A stretch of 64,000 nt of DNA from Pectinophora gossypiella (GCF_024362695.1 NC_065405.1:4162672-4226671), one strand, 5' to 3'. Positions 40,851-51,315 are shown, numbered from the stretch's first letter. The notes: generated from the letters alone by a model not told the origin. Made by a program: numbers and translations.

Positions 40851-42094
40851 ATCAATTATTAATTATTGATCCGAACACGAATTCAAAATTAGTTGTATTT
40901 AATCAATCACGCCTGGGGTCGGGTAATATTTTTATAATACCAGTAGAATAAAAGAATATAGAAATAAGTAAGTAAGTAGTTTTATTTTAAACGATTAATA
41001 AATACAAATTTACGTAGTAGGCATAATAAAATAAAATACCTATTTATTTCAGGCTATGGCAGTCTTCTTACATTATCCATAGTACCCAGTAACCAAAGTC
41101 ATTTCAATCTATTCCAATTCCCGAGAATGTTCCCAAAGTGGGAATGTTCCCATTGTAAAAACTCTTTAATAGTATGGACACTGGCTGCTTTTCTTTTTCC
41201 AAATTGTCCTTTCTTGTACTCTGGTCTTATCTGCATAAAGGTTAGGTAACAGACTGATGAACTTATATGAGATAGCAGTAAAACGCAAACTTTTTTAAAT
41301 AATAGAACTTTTTCATATGATAGCTTTTTATTTATAATTAATATTAAAAATCTATTTTTGATTAAAAATGTGGTTGTGTTGTTTATTTTTTGTACTTTTT
41401 TTCTAACAGGAAAGTAGAAAGATAGACGTCGTTTGTTATCAACAATTTCAAACCCAAGCAACACTACAGTTGCATTACCGCCCTCTTCCCTCTCTGTCTC
41501 CTATCTCCTCAGTGCTAATAACGGTGCAGAGTGACAAATAGGAGATGCCGCAGCTATTACATGCTAAACGGGATTGATAGTTGGTGACCGTACACTCATA
41601 AATTTCACGATGTGCCCGCCGGGTCAACGACCCGACCCTTGCGGGGATTCCTCAAGACTAGAAAAGAAAGAATGTTTAGACAAAGACATACCTATTTTGT
41701 TTGCGTATCTATCTAAATGTTGGCAATTTCAAAAAAGGAACGTCACGTCACTTTTTAAGAAAAAACGTTTTGGCGGGTTTCCGTCTGGGAATTCGCAGTA
41801 AAAAAAACAAGTGAAGACGGATTTCGTCGTGAGAAGCGAAAACTGAAAAACTAGTTTCTGTATTCGATTTTATAAATATTACTTATTATAATTCGTTGTA
41901 ATAATATTTGGTATTCGTAGTAAGAGTGACATTTATCGTATCGAGTGACACCTTGACTGATGCAATATCTTTCGTCCAATATCCAGACACTTTTACCACC
42001 AAACCAGAAAAAAAAACCATCTATTTCGGGTAATACCAAGGTTGCTGTGTCTTTCATTAACCGGCAATGGAATATAAAGGAACAGTATTTTTTT
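40851..42094. other. unassigned, includes a 121-codon ORF
   Basis: The minus-strand ORF (41099-41464) contains EYKKGQFGKRKAASVHTIKE but no domain I can name. Nothing else recognised. Confidence 0.35.
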
Positions 42095-42150
42095 TGACGT
42101 GACTTATTGTAGATTTTCCACAAACGATATTAACTACACTGGGCCGGCCC
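42095..42150 (+). repeat. family F, uninterrupted copy of the LINE insertion site
   Basis: TTTTTTGACGTGACTTATTG then TAGATTTTCCACAAACGATA and TTAACTAC run without a break. Confidence 0.78.
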
Positions 42151-42197
42151 AGATAAGCGGATTACATCAGGTTTTAATCCGGATTAAATCCGTTTAA

Positions 42198-42268
42198 TAA
42201 TAACCCTGACACCAGGGTTAATGAGGTTGGTATTCAACCTCACAACCCACACGATAAGAAGAAGAAGA
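42198..42268 (+). repeat. SINE A 3' fragment
   Basis: TAATAACCCTGACACCAGGG, ACCTCACAACCCACACGATA then AGAAGAAGAAGA. Confidence 0.8.
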
Positions 42269-42474
42269 TTGACAATATTGGTAGTTTTAAACAGAACGAC
42301 CAGTTCAGTGCAATTTTGTTGTGATTATTATGTCTATAATAGAACATTTTACAATCGTCTCAATGCGCGGTGATGCGCGATAAAAATTTGATTTGTTTAA
42401 GTACGTAAGCTAGTGTTGTGACGGTTATAAGCAGAGTGATGTATCAGTCGATCTATTCTTTTCTATCTAATAGT

Positions 42475-42570
42475 ATAAATTAGTGTCTCTATCTAGAGAG
42501 AACGGTAGAGAATTCATCACTCGATACCAGTAACACAATATCAAAAGCGAAAATAATCCAAAAAGAGAAC
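42475..42570 (+). repeat. repeat Q, copy 2
   Basis: GTGTCTCTATCTAGAGAGAA, AACACAATATCAAAAGCGAA. Compare 36140-36245. Confidence 0.6.
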
Positions 42571-43004
42571 ACTAAAAATAGAGGACTATTCGAAATTTAA
42601 AAGGCACAAAGAAACTAAAAACTGCACCATGTTGCCTTTTGAGGGGCACTAACCGAACAGGCCGGAAGTTGCGAGCTTTAAAGCTCTGCTCTCTTTCATA
42701 TCCGGTAGTTTTCAGACCGAAATAATCCTCTATAGTAAATTATTTTTGTAAAACAAGTGGGACAAACGAATTTTGTGCTACAAAAGGTAATAGAAAATTA
42801 TTTTTCAGCAGAGGTAATAATGTCTGTACAATTCTGTTTTAATGAAAGTATTGTCGACGAAAGGTACGGAATTTAATAAGTATTTCAAATTGTGTATTCT
42901 ATTTCGCAATAACTACGTCTGAAATTGAATTGTATATTATTTAATAATATTTTACAAAAAATTTACTCTGCGTTTTCATATAGATAACATGTATAATATT
43001 ATCA
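42571..43004. other. unassigned
   Basis: Nothing recognised. Confidence 0.4.
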
Positions 43005-43115
43005 GACTTGCCAATAACAAAAATAAACAGGCGTTGAATGACAGCCAAGCAAAATTGAATCCAGTTATCAAATAATTTGATTGAAGTTAGCTGTTTTTTT
43101 TTTTTTTTTGTTAAT
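43005..43115. mobile_element. MITE family M copy
   Basis: AATGACAGCCAAGCAAAATT, GTTATCAAATAATTTGATTG. It matches, in complement, the centre of the foldback at 58064-58198. The arms are decayed. Confidence 0.55.
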
Positions 43116-43706
43116 TAAAATGGGTTTGCTCTTGACTTCGTTCTTCCACGAGGAGAAGAAGAGATCGACGTTGGACCGAGCTTACCCTGAAAATGCCTAT
43201 TCACCCGTGATTTAAGTTTTTTTTTATTTTATTTTATAGGTTGAATATATTTAAAAAGGTTTCGTGACTAATATGTGATTCTGGATGAAAACTTAAACGA
43301 AACAAAATTACTGCCGTAACTTGGCAAACATTTTGTTCTGATACTACTTTCGCAAGAAAAACAAAATGAAGTCCTTTGTTTTCATTCGTACGAGACGAAA
43401 CGTACGTCTGTTTTTCTTAGTTGATCCGACGGAATTAAAGTGTTTGTATACCACTTTGTTTTAACGGTTTAATTGTTTAGCAGGATAGACGTAGAGACGA
43501 ATCCGTTAAAATCGCCGGTCACTCGTAATGTCGGTGCATTTTTGCTCTTTGATTGTACCTACGTACCAGTTTCTTTATATGAAATCCACATCCCATAATA
43601 TCTTACCTTTCTTAGCACACTCCTCTTAAGGCGCGACGTTCACACAATCAAGACTCACAGCGCTGGATCGAGGCGTGCGACCAAACTGCTATAGATTATC
43701 ATCATC
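43116..43706. other. unassigned
   Basis: Nothing recognised. Confidence 0.4.
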
Positions 43707-43790
43707 TCCGCGTTATTCCGTTTCTCACAGGATCCGCTTACCTTACTAAAGTTTCAAGAGATCGGCTTTTTTCTCCTGTGGGTTTTTCAA
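43707..43790 (-). repeat. SINE C 3' fragment
   Basis: CGCGTTATTCCGTTTCTCAC then AGGATCCGCTTACCTTAC is the complement of the SINE C 3' end. Confidence 0.5.
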
Positions 43791-43924
43791 CTCGATGAGA
43801 ACACCACCACAATGCAGGTTGGTCACACCTCTGAAAATACGTTTTTCGCATGTATGTGGTTTGTTTATAAGATTTCTTCTGTTCTTTAGTATTGAATAGA
43901 ATCTCATTTGCGCGACAACGCACT

Positions 43925-43967
43925 TTTTTCCGGCCAAGCAGTTAATGCCATTTGCGGAAAGTCTACA
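43925..43967 (-). repeat. family F fragment
   Basis: TTTCCGGCCAAGCAGTTAAT then GCCATTTGCGGAAAGTCTAC, complement of family F. Confidence 0.65.
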
Positions 43968-43969
43968 AT

Positions 43970-44235
43970 TGGGTCGTGTACTAGGTTCAAGATAAATTAT
44001 GAAATTCTGATTACTAAATAAAGACACATCTAAAACTAACGAAAAACATTTTCTTTTTTCTATTAAACTTATTTATGAATTTTAATCAAGAAAAACGTAA
44101 TAATAAGTCCGACATTTTGTCACGTTTTTCTATGACGTCACAGAGTGCTTTTTCATACAAATTCCATAGTAATTTCGTGTTTTGACGTTTAGTAAAAAGT
44201 AACTGATTTGAGTAGTTGGAAACTAGCCTATTGGT
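43970..44235 (-). repeat. repeat O, copy 1
   Basis: ATGAAATTCTGATTACTAAA, CTTATTTATGAATTTTAATC, AATAATAAGTCCGACATTTT, TATGACGTCACAGAGTGCTT. The complement is at 53.70-53.93 kb. Confidence 0.7.
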
Positions 44236-44512
44236 TACGTGGAAAAAAAACGACAACGCACTCACTCGCGACGACAAGGCGACGGGGATACCGGCGTCTC
44301 GTTCCCACAGCCATGTCGTCATTCCGTTTAGAATGATAAAATGTATAATGTATTATATTTATTAATGTGCATTATTTATTTGTAATTGCACTACTTCATT
44401 TGCATCCGTCATCTTTGTATTTTTACATATTTGCCTTACCTTATGGTTCACTGGAAAAAATATTTTTATTTATTTAATAAATAAACACACGTATTTATTA
44501 CATAATAGTATT

Positions 44513-44650
44513 TTATGCAACAGTTGTATAAGAAGGGTCAAAAAATGCGAGTGGCGTGAGTTGCGATGTGAGCCTTGGCGAACATCGCAATAAGAGACGC
44601 CACGAGCATTTTTTGACCTAGTTATACAACGTTGCATACAATACTTTTTC
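44513..44650. mobile_element. foldback element N
   Basis: TATGCAACAGTTGTATAAGA then AGGGTCAAAAAATGCGAGTG pairs with CACGAGCATTTTTTGACCTA then GTTATACAACGTTGCATACA. The arms are about 55 bases long, nearly complementary, with a short centre. Confidence 0.75.
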
Positions 44651-45124
44651 TACGACGACGTAATTTTAAATGAAACAAAAATTATACAAAGAAAAATTTT
44701 ATTTATAAAAATGAAGATGTAAATTTTGAATGGTATTGTGTGATATGGTAATCAATAGTTCTTCATCCATTTTTCCTTTTTATTTTATACTTTTTAGTGT
44801 TTTGAAACGAAACACAAAAATTTTCCAATTTATTTTCCAACGCGCGGGAAAATGGCGGCAAATGTATACTTTTTTTTATAGTATATCTATGGCACCAAAC
44901 AAAGTAAAGGTGCCAGTTTCCAGGTCAAAAAAAAAAAACAACAACAATGCTTTTTTGGCGACATTATAGTACAGTTACACTTTGTAAACAATGCTTTTAT
45001 AGGCCATAGAGCGTACACTTTTTCAAAGAGTTTAATTATGTATGTACTTATATTAGACTTTTTGGTTATTTAAATGCCAGATTAAAGTAGAGGAGTAGAA
45101 AAATACATAAATAAATAGCTTAAT
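44651..45124. other. unassigned, with a short lysine-rich ORF
   Basis: ATGGCACCAAACAAAGTAAA (44889) opens a short ORF (MAPNKVKVPVSRSKKK, then four Asn). It stops after about 26 codons and no donor supports a spliced form. Confidence 0.3.
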
Positions 45125-45230
45125 AATAAATAAATAATAGCTTTAAACGATAATGCCGTTATTCTCCATGTACCTAAGTCTCTTTTGTAACTATTTTCGT
45201 TTATTGAATGAATGAATATAAAATAAGGCA
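45125..45230 (+). repeat. LINE W 3' end, decayed
   Basis: AATAGCTTTAAACGATAATG, CCATGTACCTAAGTCTCTTT; a diverged copy of the element at 45.84-45.97 kb. Confidence 0.5.
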
Positions 45231-45671
45231 TAGACACGAGACTCAAGCGACGACGCCGCGGCCGGCCGCTGAACTCGAGCCAGTGTGCATCGCGCCTAAC
45301 AACCTATAAAAACTTATCACCCCCACGAAGTAATAGTCGGACATTACGGACACATGTTGCAAAGGTGAGTGGGAACCGAGATAAGTGTCAAGGTATACCT
45401 CAGAGGTATACCACTCGGGCAGTAATGAAACGTAATAAATATCCAACGGTGAGCCGCTAGAGTGAAGTATGGACGCAATCAAGGAGTTGAGATTTGGAGG
45501 AACTTTTGCAGTTTACTGTTTACTTCGAAATAGTGGCTTTTTGGGAAATTCTTGCGAGAAAACTTGTTGTGTTAGTAACACAAACTCCCGCCTTTTATCA
45601 CAAGTAAACAATAAAGAAACTTTATCTTATTATGAGGTGAGCGGATAATGTCATTTTATTCCATGATAGTT
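45231..45671. other. unassigned, GC-rich start and a TATA-like box
   Basis: CGACGCCGCGGCCGGCCGCT (45250) is unusually GC-rich. ACCTATAAAAACTT (45301) is TATA-like, and CAAAG|GTGAGTGG (about 45362) looks like a donor. No coding exon can be supported. Confidence 0.3.
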
Positions 45672-45800
45672 TTAACAGTACGATCTACTCTGTACCGGCG
45701 TGGAAGAAGCAAGAGAAATGTGTCAGGATCCACGCAAATAGAATTCCATAGTCTCTGCTTACCCCGTTGGGAAATAGGCGTGCGTTTATGTACGTATGTA
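45672..45800 (+). repeat. LINE R 3' end
   Basis: ACAGTACGATCTACTCTGTA, AGAAGCAAGAGAAATGTGTC, AGAATTCCATAGTCTCTGCT, TTGGGAAATAGGCGTGCGTT. Confidence 0.75.
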
Positions 45801-45834
45801 TGTATGTATATTATTATTATTACCTTTTTCCTCA

Positions 45835-45970
45835 TGGTTGTCTAGAAGAAATCGCTTTAAGCGATAAGGCCGCCATTTGCCATGTACTTAGTTAAGAGAC
45901 TTTTTGTAATTATTTCTTTTTATTTTGTTGCAATAAAGTGTATTTGTATTGTATTGTATTGTATTGTATA
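45835..45970 (+). repeat. LINE W 3' end with TATTG tail
   Basis: AGAAATCGCTTTAAGCGATA, AGGCCGCCATTTGCCATGTA, TTGCAATAAAGTGTATTTGT, then TATTG repeats. Typical LINE 3' UTR with a short tandem tail. Confidence 0.65.
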
Positions 45971-46198
45971 TTTTTAATAATTGACTCAGTTTAAATTCAG
46001 TGGAGCTCATATTGATTGAATATACCTACTCCAAGGAAAATGGGTGCGGCCATTTACGGTCGATCAATTGATCCCTTCCTTTTAACTGCTAGAGAATGTA
46101 ATGCAAATGTAGTGTAATGTAAATGTAATAGTAGTTACTGCTGGCCTCCATAAATACCTCATTTCACTTAGTTATGATACCTAGCACTGAGACAATAT
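45971..46198. other. unassigned
   Basis: Nothing recognised. Confidence 0.35.
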
Positions 46199-46535
46199 AC
46201 AGGGTTTTAGTAACATCGTAACGAATACTATGGGGGATGATTCAGACCATGATTCTGAGTTAATATCAAGTGGAATTTATCGTCACAAACTTATTTCTTA
46301 AAATATTTTTACAAGGTCTAGTTAATTGTACATACTTAAAATAATGTTTGATGTGTTTCTTACCGGAAATGTTCAATTAAGATGTTGCTGCGCCGCCGCA
46401 ATGTAAATTAACAACGCAACACTAAAATTTTCTTGAATTTTCCGGCAGAAATATCACTTAAAGAGATAGATATCAACTCAGAATACAGCTCTGAATAACC
46501 CCCCCAAAGTGTTCCTTACGGAGTTACTAGCACCT
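46199..46535. mobile_element. MITE family D copy with internal insertion
   Basis: ACAGGGTTTTAGTAACATCG at the left, GATTCTGAGTTAATATCAAG, then about 130 extra central bases, and the right arm ATATCAACTCAGAATACAGC to GAGTTACTAGCACCTG. Confidence 0.75.
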
Positions 46536-46756
46536 GATTGGTTCTTTATTTATATTCCAAGTTAGAAATGAAATATTATAAACATACGAAGCTAAAGTCG
46601 TGGCGTGTAGACACAATCAAATAGGTAACATTTAGACCAACTTTTGAACTCCATATCACGTACCTATCTAGTTAACTGTTTATTTGAAAATAGTGGTTGT
46701 TGTTTTGAACTCGTATATTTCTTTTGTTTCCAGTAAGCAGAGTTGATGTGGGCTTA

Positions 46757-46930
46757 TACAGGGTGTTAGTGACATCGTAACGAAAACTTTGAGGGATAAT
46801 TCAAGTGAAAATTTTAAGTGAAAATAATTAAAAACAATGAATTTTCCGACTGGAAATTCCACTTGATATCAACCCAGAATCATGGTCTGAATCATTCCCC
46901 TCAGTATTCGTTACGGTATCACACCCACAC
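46757..46930. mobile_element. MITE family D copy
   Basis: ACAGGGTGTTAGTGACATCG, AATTCCACTTGATATCAACC, CAGTATTCGTTACGGTATCA. The left arm is internally shortened. Confidence 0.75.
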
Positions 46931-46968
46931 GTACTCGAATACTGTACTTTGCTACCTGTACGTACTTA

Positions 46969-47125
46969 TACGGGGTGTAAGTGACATCGTAACGAATAGT
47001 CGTCGGGGGGAAGATACAAACATGAATTTTGCGACGGAAAATTCCACTTAGTGTCGACTCAGAATCATGGACTGAATCATCCCCCTCAGTATTCGTTACG
47101 ATGACGTCACTAACACCCTGTATAT
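46969..47125. mobile_element. MITE family D copy
   Basis: TACGGGGTGTAAGTGACATC, GAAAATTCCACTTAGTGTCG, GTCACTAACACCCTGTATAT. The left arm is shortened. Confidence 0.78.
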
Positions 47126-47224
47126 TAAAGTCGTAGTAATGAAGTTTATATTGCTTTTATATACTTATTTACCTCTACTACACTGTTTATTTTTGAATCC
47201 GGAGTTATACGTGACTGTCATGTT

Positions 47225-47315
47225 TTAGGGTTCCGTACATCGTATGAATAAAAACGGAACCCTTATAGGATCACTTTGTTGTGCGCCCGTCTGTCCGTTT
47301 GTCACGACCTTTTTT
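47225..47315 (+). repeat. dispersed insect repeat with inverted GGGTTCCGT
   Basis: TTAGGGTTCCGTACATCGTA, AAAAACGGAACCCTTATAGG, ATCACTTTGTTGTGCGCCCG. I know this motif set as common in lepidopteran DNA. GGGTTCCGT and ACGGAACCC form a hairpin. Confidence 0.6.
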
Positions 47316-47807
47316 TTTAGAAACGCAACCTTAGCCTTATTTTCTACAATTTCTCAGGGTGCATACTTACTTGTCCCATATTGACTGTCGTAGAAAATCA
47401 TGATTAACTTTTCCTACAATTTTTACTTCACACACAATTTCCTCTATATTCTTAACCCATAAAACTGACCATCAACCACTAAGCTCACTTTATGTCCCTA
47501 AGACTGATGCCTACAAAATGCTCGAAACTACCACTTTTGTGGACAAACGTGGTTTTATGACTGTTTTAGTGATACCAGGGTAGCAAAGGATATTAGGATG
47601 TCATACGACCCGTTTGTAGGAAAATAAAGGGTTAGGAAAGAAGTTTATAGACTTTTTATAGTCACTGCTAGTAGGTGGTAGCTTACCTAATACCGTAAAA
47701 TGGGATGATAGGATCATGTAGGTATACGTAAATAGGGAAAATTCAGAAAAAATTTAGTGATTTTTTTAAATTAATAATTCAGAAAATTTCATTTGTTATT
47801 ACCTCAG
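47316..47807. other. unassigned
   Basis: Nothing recognised. Confidence 0.4.
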
Positions 47808-48122
47808 ACGGCCTGCGTGGTCCAGTGGTTGAGCGTTAGGCTAACGATCCGGATGCCCCGGGTTCGAATTCTGGTGACATATCACAAAAATCACTTTGTG
47901 ATCCCTAGTTTGGTTAGAACATTACATTCTGATCACCTGATTGTCCGAAAGTAAGATGATCTGTGCTTTGGAAGCTACGTTAAACCGTTGGTCTTAGGCT
48001 ACTAACCCAAACACCTCCACCAACCTGCAGTGGAGCAGCATGGTGGAGTATGCTTCATATCCCCTCCGGTTAGTGATTGAAGGGAGGCTTTCCAGCAGTG
48101 GGACGTATATAGGCTACTTATA
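47808..48122 (+). repeat. hybrid SINE: SINE A head and body with SINE B tail
   Basis: 47808-48000 is SINE A (CGGCCTGCGTGGTCCAGTGG, CGTTAAACCGTTGGTC). 48001-48122 is SINE B (ACCTCCACCAACCTGCAGTG, GGTGGAGTATGCTTCATATC, CCAGCAGTGGGACGTATATA). The junction is within the module that both families share. Confidence 0.8.
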
Positions 48123-48681
48123 TGTGTTACGTTGTGCTAAGCAAATTAAAAGCAATATTACGATTCGCTTAAAAGTGGCGTAAAATTCGCGAATAGGTAG
48201 ATTTTAAAGTAAAATAAAAATTTTCACTCCAGCGGAAAAATTGGCGTATTCACAATCAATATAATCAGATTACGTAGGCCGGTGTCACGACTAGCTTTGT
48301 CTATGGCAATTCAATTAATTCCAATCCAAATTGAATGGGAAGGGTTATGGATTTTCATTTAGTTGTTTTTGGGAAGTTTTAATATGATTGAGTGCTTTTT
48401 TGTCGAAGGTTTATCTGTGTAATAATTATATTTAGTAGACTTTATATACTTTATGTTAGTTACATCGTTACGAAAATTTTTTTTGAAAGTTTCACCGTAG
48501 TTAACTGCGATGGAGTTCAAAGAGAGATAATTTCGTTGTAGAACCTCGATAAACTTTACTTTCGTGTTTGGCAACAAGCTAAAATTATGAAAAAAGAAAA
48601 TAATTTGTTAAGGAAAATAATTTGTGTATTAGTTTACGCCAAGAAGAGTTTATTTGAGCAGTGCAGATTTAAGTTCAATAC
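48123..48681. other. unassigned
   Basis: Nothing recognised. Confidence 0.4.
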
Positions 48682-48895
48682 ACAGGATGTTAGTGACATC
48701 GTAACCAAATTCAGGCCATGATTCGGAGTTGATATCAAGTAAAATTTTCCGTCGCAAAAGTATGGAACTGAAAATAATTAAAAAATACACTAATTCTTTC
48801 ATGAATTTTCCGAAAGGAAATTCCACTTGATATCAACTCGGAATTTTCGTCTGAATCATCGCTCTCAGTATTTGTTACCGTGTCACTAAAAACCA
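48682..48895. mobile_element. MITE family D copy
   Basis: ACAGGATGTTAGTGACATCG, GATTCGGAGTTGATATCAAG, GAAATTCCACTTGATATCAA, CAGTATTTGTTACCGTGTCA. Nearly full length. Confidence 0.82.
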
Positions 48896-48931
48896 TACGA
48901 ACTTGTAGGGTTACCTGTAGGTACGTTCTTG

Positions 48932-49130
48932 TACGGGGTGAAAGTGACATCGTAACGAATACTAAAGGGGATGTTTCAGCTCATTATTCTGAGTTAATAT
49001 CGACTGAAATTTTTCATCGCAAATGTAAAGAATTGATAATATTAAAAAAAAATCAAGTCATGAATTTCACAACGTAAAATTCCACATGATATTGACTCAG
49101 AATCATGTTCTAAATTAAACCCTGTATAAT
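48932..49130. mobile_element. MITE family D copy
   Basis: TACGGGGTGAAAGTGACATC, TTATTCTGAGTTAATATCGA, TTCCACATGATATTGACTCA, ending AAACCCTGTATAAT. Confidence 0.78.
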
Positions 49131-49189
49131 ATAATTAAAACTATAGCAACTAGTTTATTGATGATATTATTTCCGTTAGCATCACTGTT

Positions 49190-49442
49190 TGTCCTCACAA
49201 AAATCATTTTGTGATCCCTAGTTTGTTTAGGACATTACAGGCTAATCACCTGATTGTCCAAAAGTAAGATGATCCGTGCTTCAAAAGGCACGTTAAGCCG
49301 TTGGTCCCGGTTACTACTCACTGATGTAAGTATGTAGTCGTTACATAAGTCTTGTCAGGGCCTATGGCGGCTCAATAATGACCTTGACAATAGGGTTGAT
49401 GGGGTTGGTTATCCACCTCACAACCCACACGATAGAAGAAGA
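49190..49442 (+). repeat. SINE A, head missing
   Basis: CACAAAAATCATTTTGTGAT to CACACGATAGAAGAAGA. Confidence 0.85.
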
Positions 49443-49723
49443 CTGTTTGTCCTACTATTATTTATTCTGTGGTCCTATGCTAAGGGATATTGGGGATACT
49501 GTCCACCAGTGGGGGCCGACACTACTGAAATTGACGAGTTGTCTACTATCCCATGATTCGGTACCTACCTAAGTATAATATATCGAAGAGAATTAAGCTC
49601 CTTAGAAATATTACACTTCGTTTGTGTATTCTTCTTTTCATATTTATTATGTAATTTATATTACCTTTTAATTGGTATTTTTTTTATAATATATGTAGGC
49701 CATTATCTACACAAATAATAATT

Positions 49724-49876
49724 AAACACATAATACCGGGTTCTTACCGCGTTAAAATCAGGCGACTCAGGCGAGCAATTAGGGAATCATGGCACTTGCA
49801 ACAGTGTTGAAATGTCGAGAGTCTCATAATATTATGCCTGATTTTAAGGCGTAAGAATCCGGTATTATGTGTTTTA
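49724..49876. mobile_element. MITE family L, foldback
   Basis: ACACATAATACCGGGTTCTT then ACCGCGTTAAAATCAGGC pairs with GCCTGATTTTAAGGCGTAAG then AATCCGGTATTATGTGT. Arms of about 40 bases. A half copy, AATAACGGGTTCTTACTGCG, is at 54.77 kb. Confidence 0.8.
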
Positions 49877-49937
49877 GTAATTATAATAACCGCCTAAACC
49901 TCAAACAATGTATATGTCACCGTAAAATTGTAAATAA

Positions 49938-50879
49938 CATTAGATTATAATCTATCTCGTGAGATTGTGAACTGTCGAAAGATTATGAATCGTGACATAT
50001 TGCTTACAATTTAACGCATTATTTTTCGGTACTTAAGTAGATTATAATTTATCGAAGTGAAACGTCTAATTGTGAAAAGAAATGCATCTCGCGCGCTGAT
50101 TGGTTGAACGGCATATGCCCCGCGCCGCCATGTTTGTTTCTTAATTCGTTTGTTGTCGAATGTAAACAAACAGTGGTTTGGTGATTATAAATTGATTTCG
50201 TGCCGAAAATAACTCACACATTTAGAATTAGTTATATTAAATTATTGTGGAAGTAAAATGAATCTGTGATTAACAAAATAAGTGAAGTTTGAATAATAAA
50301 TAGTGTTAGTCACGAACATCGTCTAAATTACATACATTTTACGCGGTACATTGTACGTAGAGTTACAAAACTATTACAGTGAGCATAATGTTAATTCATA
50401 TATTGTTTTTTAAAATGTTGATTTTATTTTGTGATCGATTTTTTCTAAAAGAAAATTTCTTAATTTATAAATTTTAATTTGTGTTTGAGGAGAAAATACA
50501 AACGTAACAAACGTTTCAGATTTTTTATTTTGATTCAATTTTTTCTTACCATGTGATGTCAGAATTATTGATTACCTACTAAATAATAAATAAATACTTA
50601 CTTGATGTCACAATTCTTGAAGTGCATTTTTTTTATTTGATTGACACCTATGTTTTATTCCTAACTCTATGGAGACAGAACGGTCTACTGTAAGGCCGAC
50701 CAATCAGGGACAGCCTTCGGACAGTTGTCAATTTGACAATTGTAAGATTGTGATTTAACAGTTTCACTTCGATAGATTATAATCTGACGAATAATAATAC
50801 GTTAAATTGTAAGCAGTATGTTCCAGTTCACAATTTTTCGACAGTTCACAATCTCGCGAGATAGATTATAATCTAACGT
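49938..50879. mobile_element. 942 bp element with ~130 bp terminal inverted repeats
   Basis: Left arm: ATTAGATTATAATCTATCTC, GAGATTGTGAACTGTCGAAA, TTGCTTACAATTTAACGCAT, then GATTATAATTTATCGAAGTG. The right arm carries the complements, ending GAGATAGATTATAATCTAAC. CTGATTGGTTG and CCAATCAGGGAC extend the symmetry inward. The 600-base centre has no ORF of 60 codons. Non-autonomous DNA transposon. Confidence 0.82.
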
Positions 50880-51158
50880 AGACAGAGAAACTAATAGACT
50901 AAATAATGTTTTTTGTTTCATTCGCACTAGAAAGAGATAAGCCAACACAGAAAACGTAAGGAAAAAGGGGATAGCATTATCTTATTTTTTGTCCTTGTCG
51001 CTGTAACCTGTTTTTTACCTGACCACAAAACGTCAAAATGACAGTCTGTGTGCAAACATTTAACTGATCCTACGTTTTTACTCTAAATAAATACTTATTA
51101 GTGTTTCTTAGCTTCCAAGTACATTTTTTTGGACAAAATCAATAGCGTAATAATAACA
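50880..51158. other. unassigned
   Basis: Immediate upstream region of the THAP-like start. No TATA box recognised. Confidence 0.35.
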
Positions 51159-51217
51159 ATGCCAGTATGTAGTGTTTTAGGGTGTGAAAACAGAACATAT
51201 CGAAGCAGTCCGGGTAC
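51159..51217 (+). pseudogene. THAP-like domain start, interrupted
   Basis: ATGCCAGTATGTAGTGTTTT opens a frame reading MPVCSVLGCENRTYRSSPGT. A start MPxC-x4-C followed by xNR is the usual beginning of a THAP (C2CH) DNA-binding domain. After about 20 codons the sequence passes into family F (CTCAGGGCGTAGTCTGAGAG) and stops 16 codons later, so no downstream Cys, His or AVPTIF block is present. It may be the relic of a THAP transposase or host gene cut by an insertion. Too short to be sure. Confidence 0.4.
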
Positions 51218-51315
51218 ATCCTCAGGGCGTAGTCTGAGAGGAAAAATATTTGAAAGAATTAATTGACCCTAGTGGGTCGATAGCGATAAGCGCTGATTGA
51301 AGGAACATAACACCA
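51218..51315 (+). repeat. family F fragment
   Basis: CTCAGGGCGTAGTCTGAGAG, TTTGAAAGAATTAATTGACC, CTAGTGGGTCGATAGCGATA. Confidence 0.72.

Noticed and set aside
41099..41464. 121-codon minus-strand ORF
   Set aside because: Protein-like in parts, but no domain recognised, no good start context and no splice support; left as unassigned.
45250..45275. Vector polylinker (SacII, FseI and XhoI sites in CGCGGCCGGCCGCTGAACTCG)
   Set aside because: The flanks on both sides look like ordinary insect DNA and no further vector sequence is present.
45243..45482. LINE ORF2 fragment because of LLPEWYTSEV, similar to CYPEWYTAEI at 33.1 kb
   Set aside because: Only about ten residues match and the surroundings do not; likely chance.
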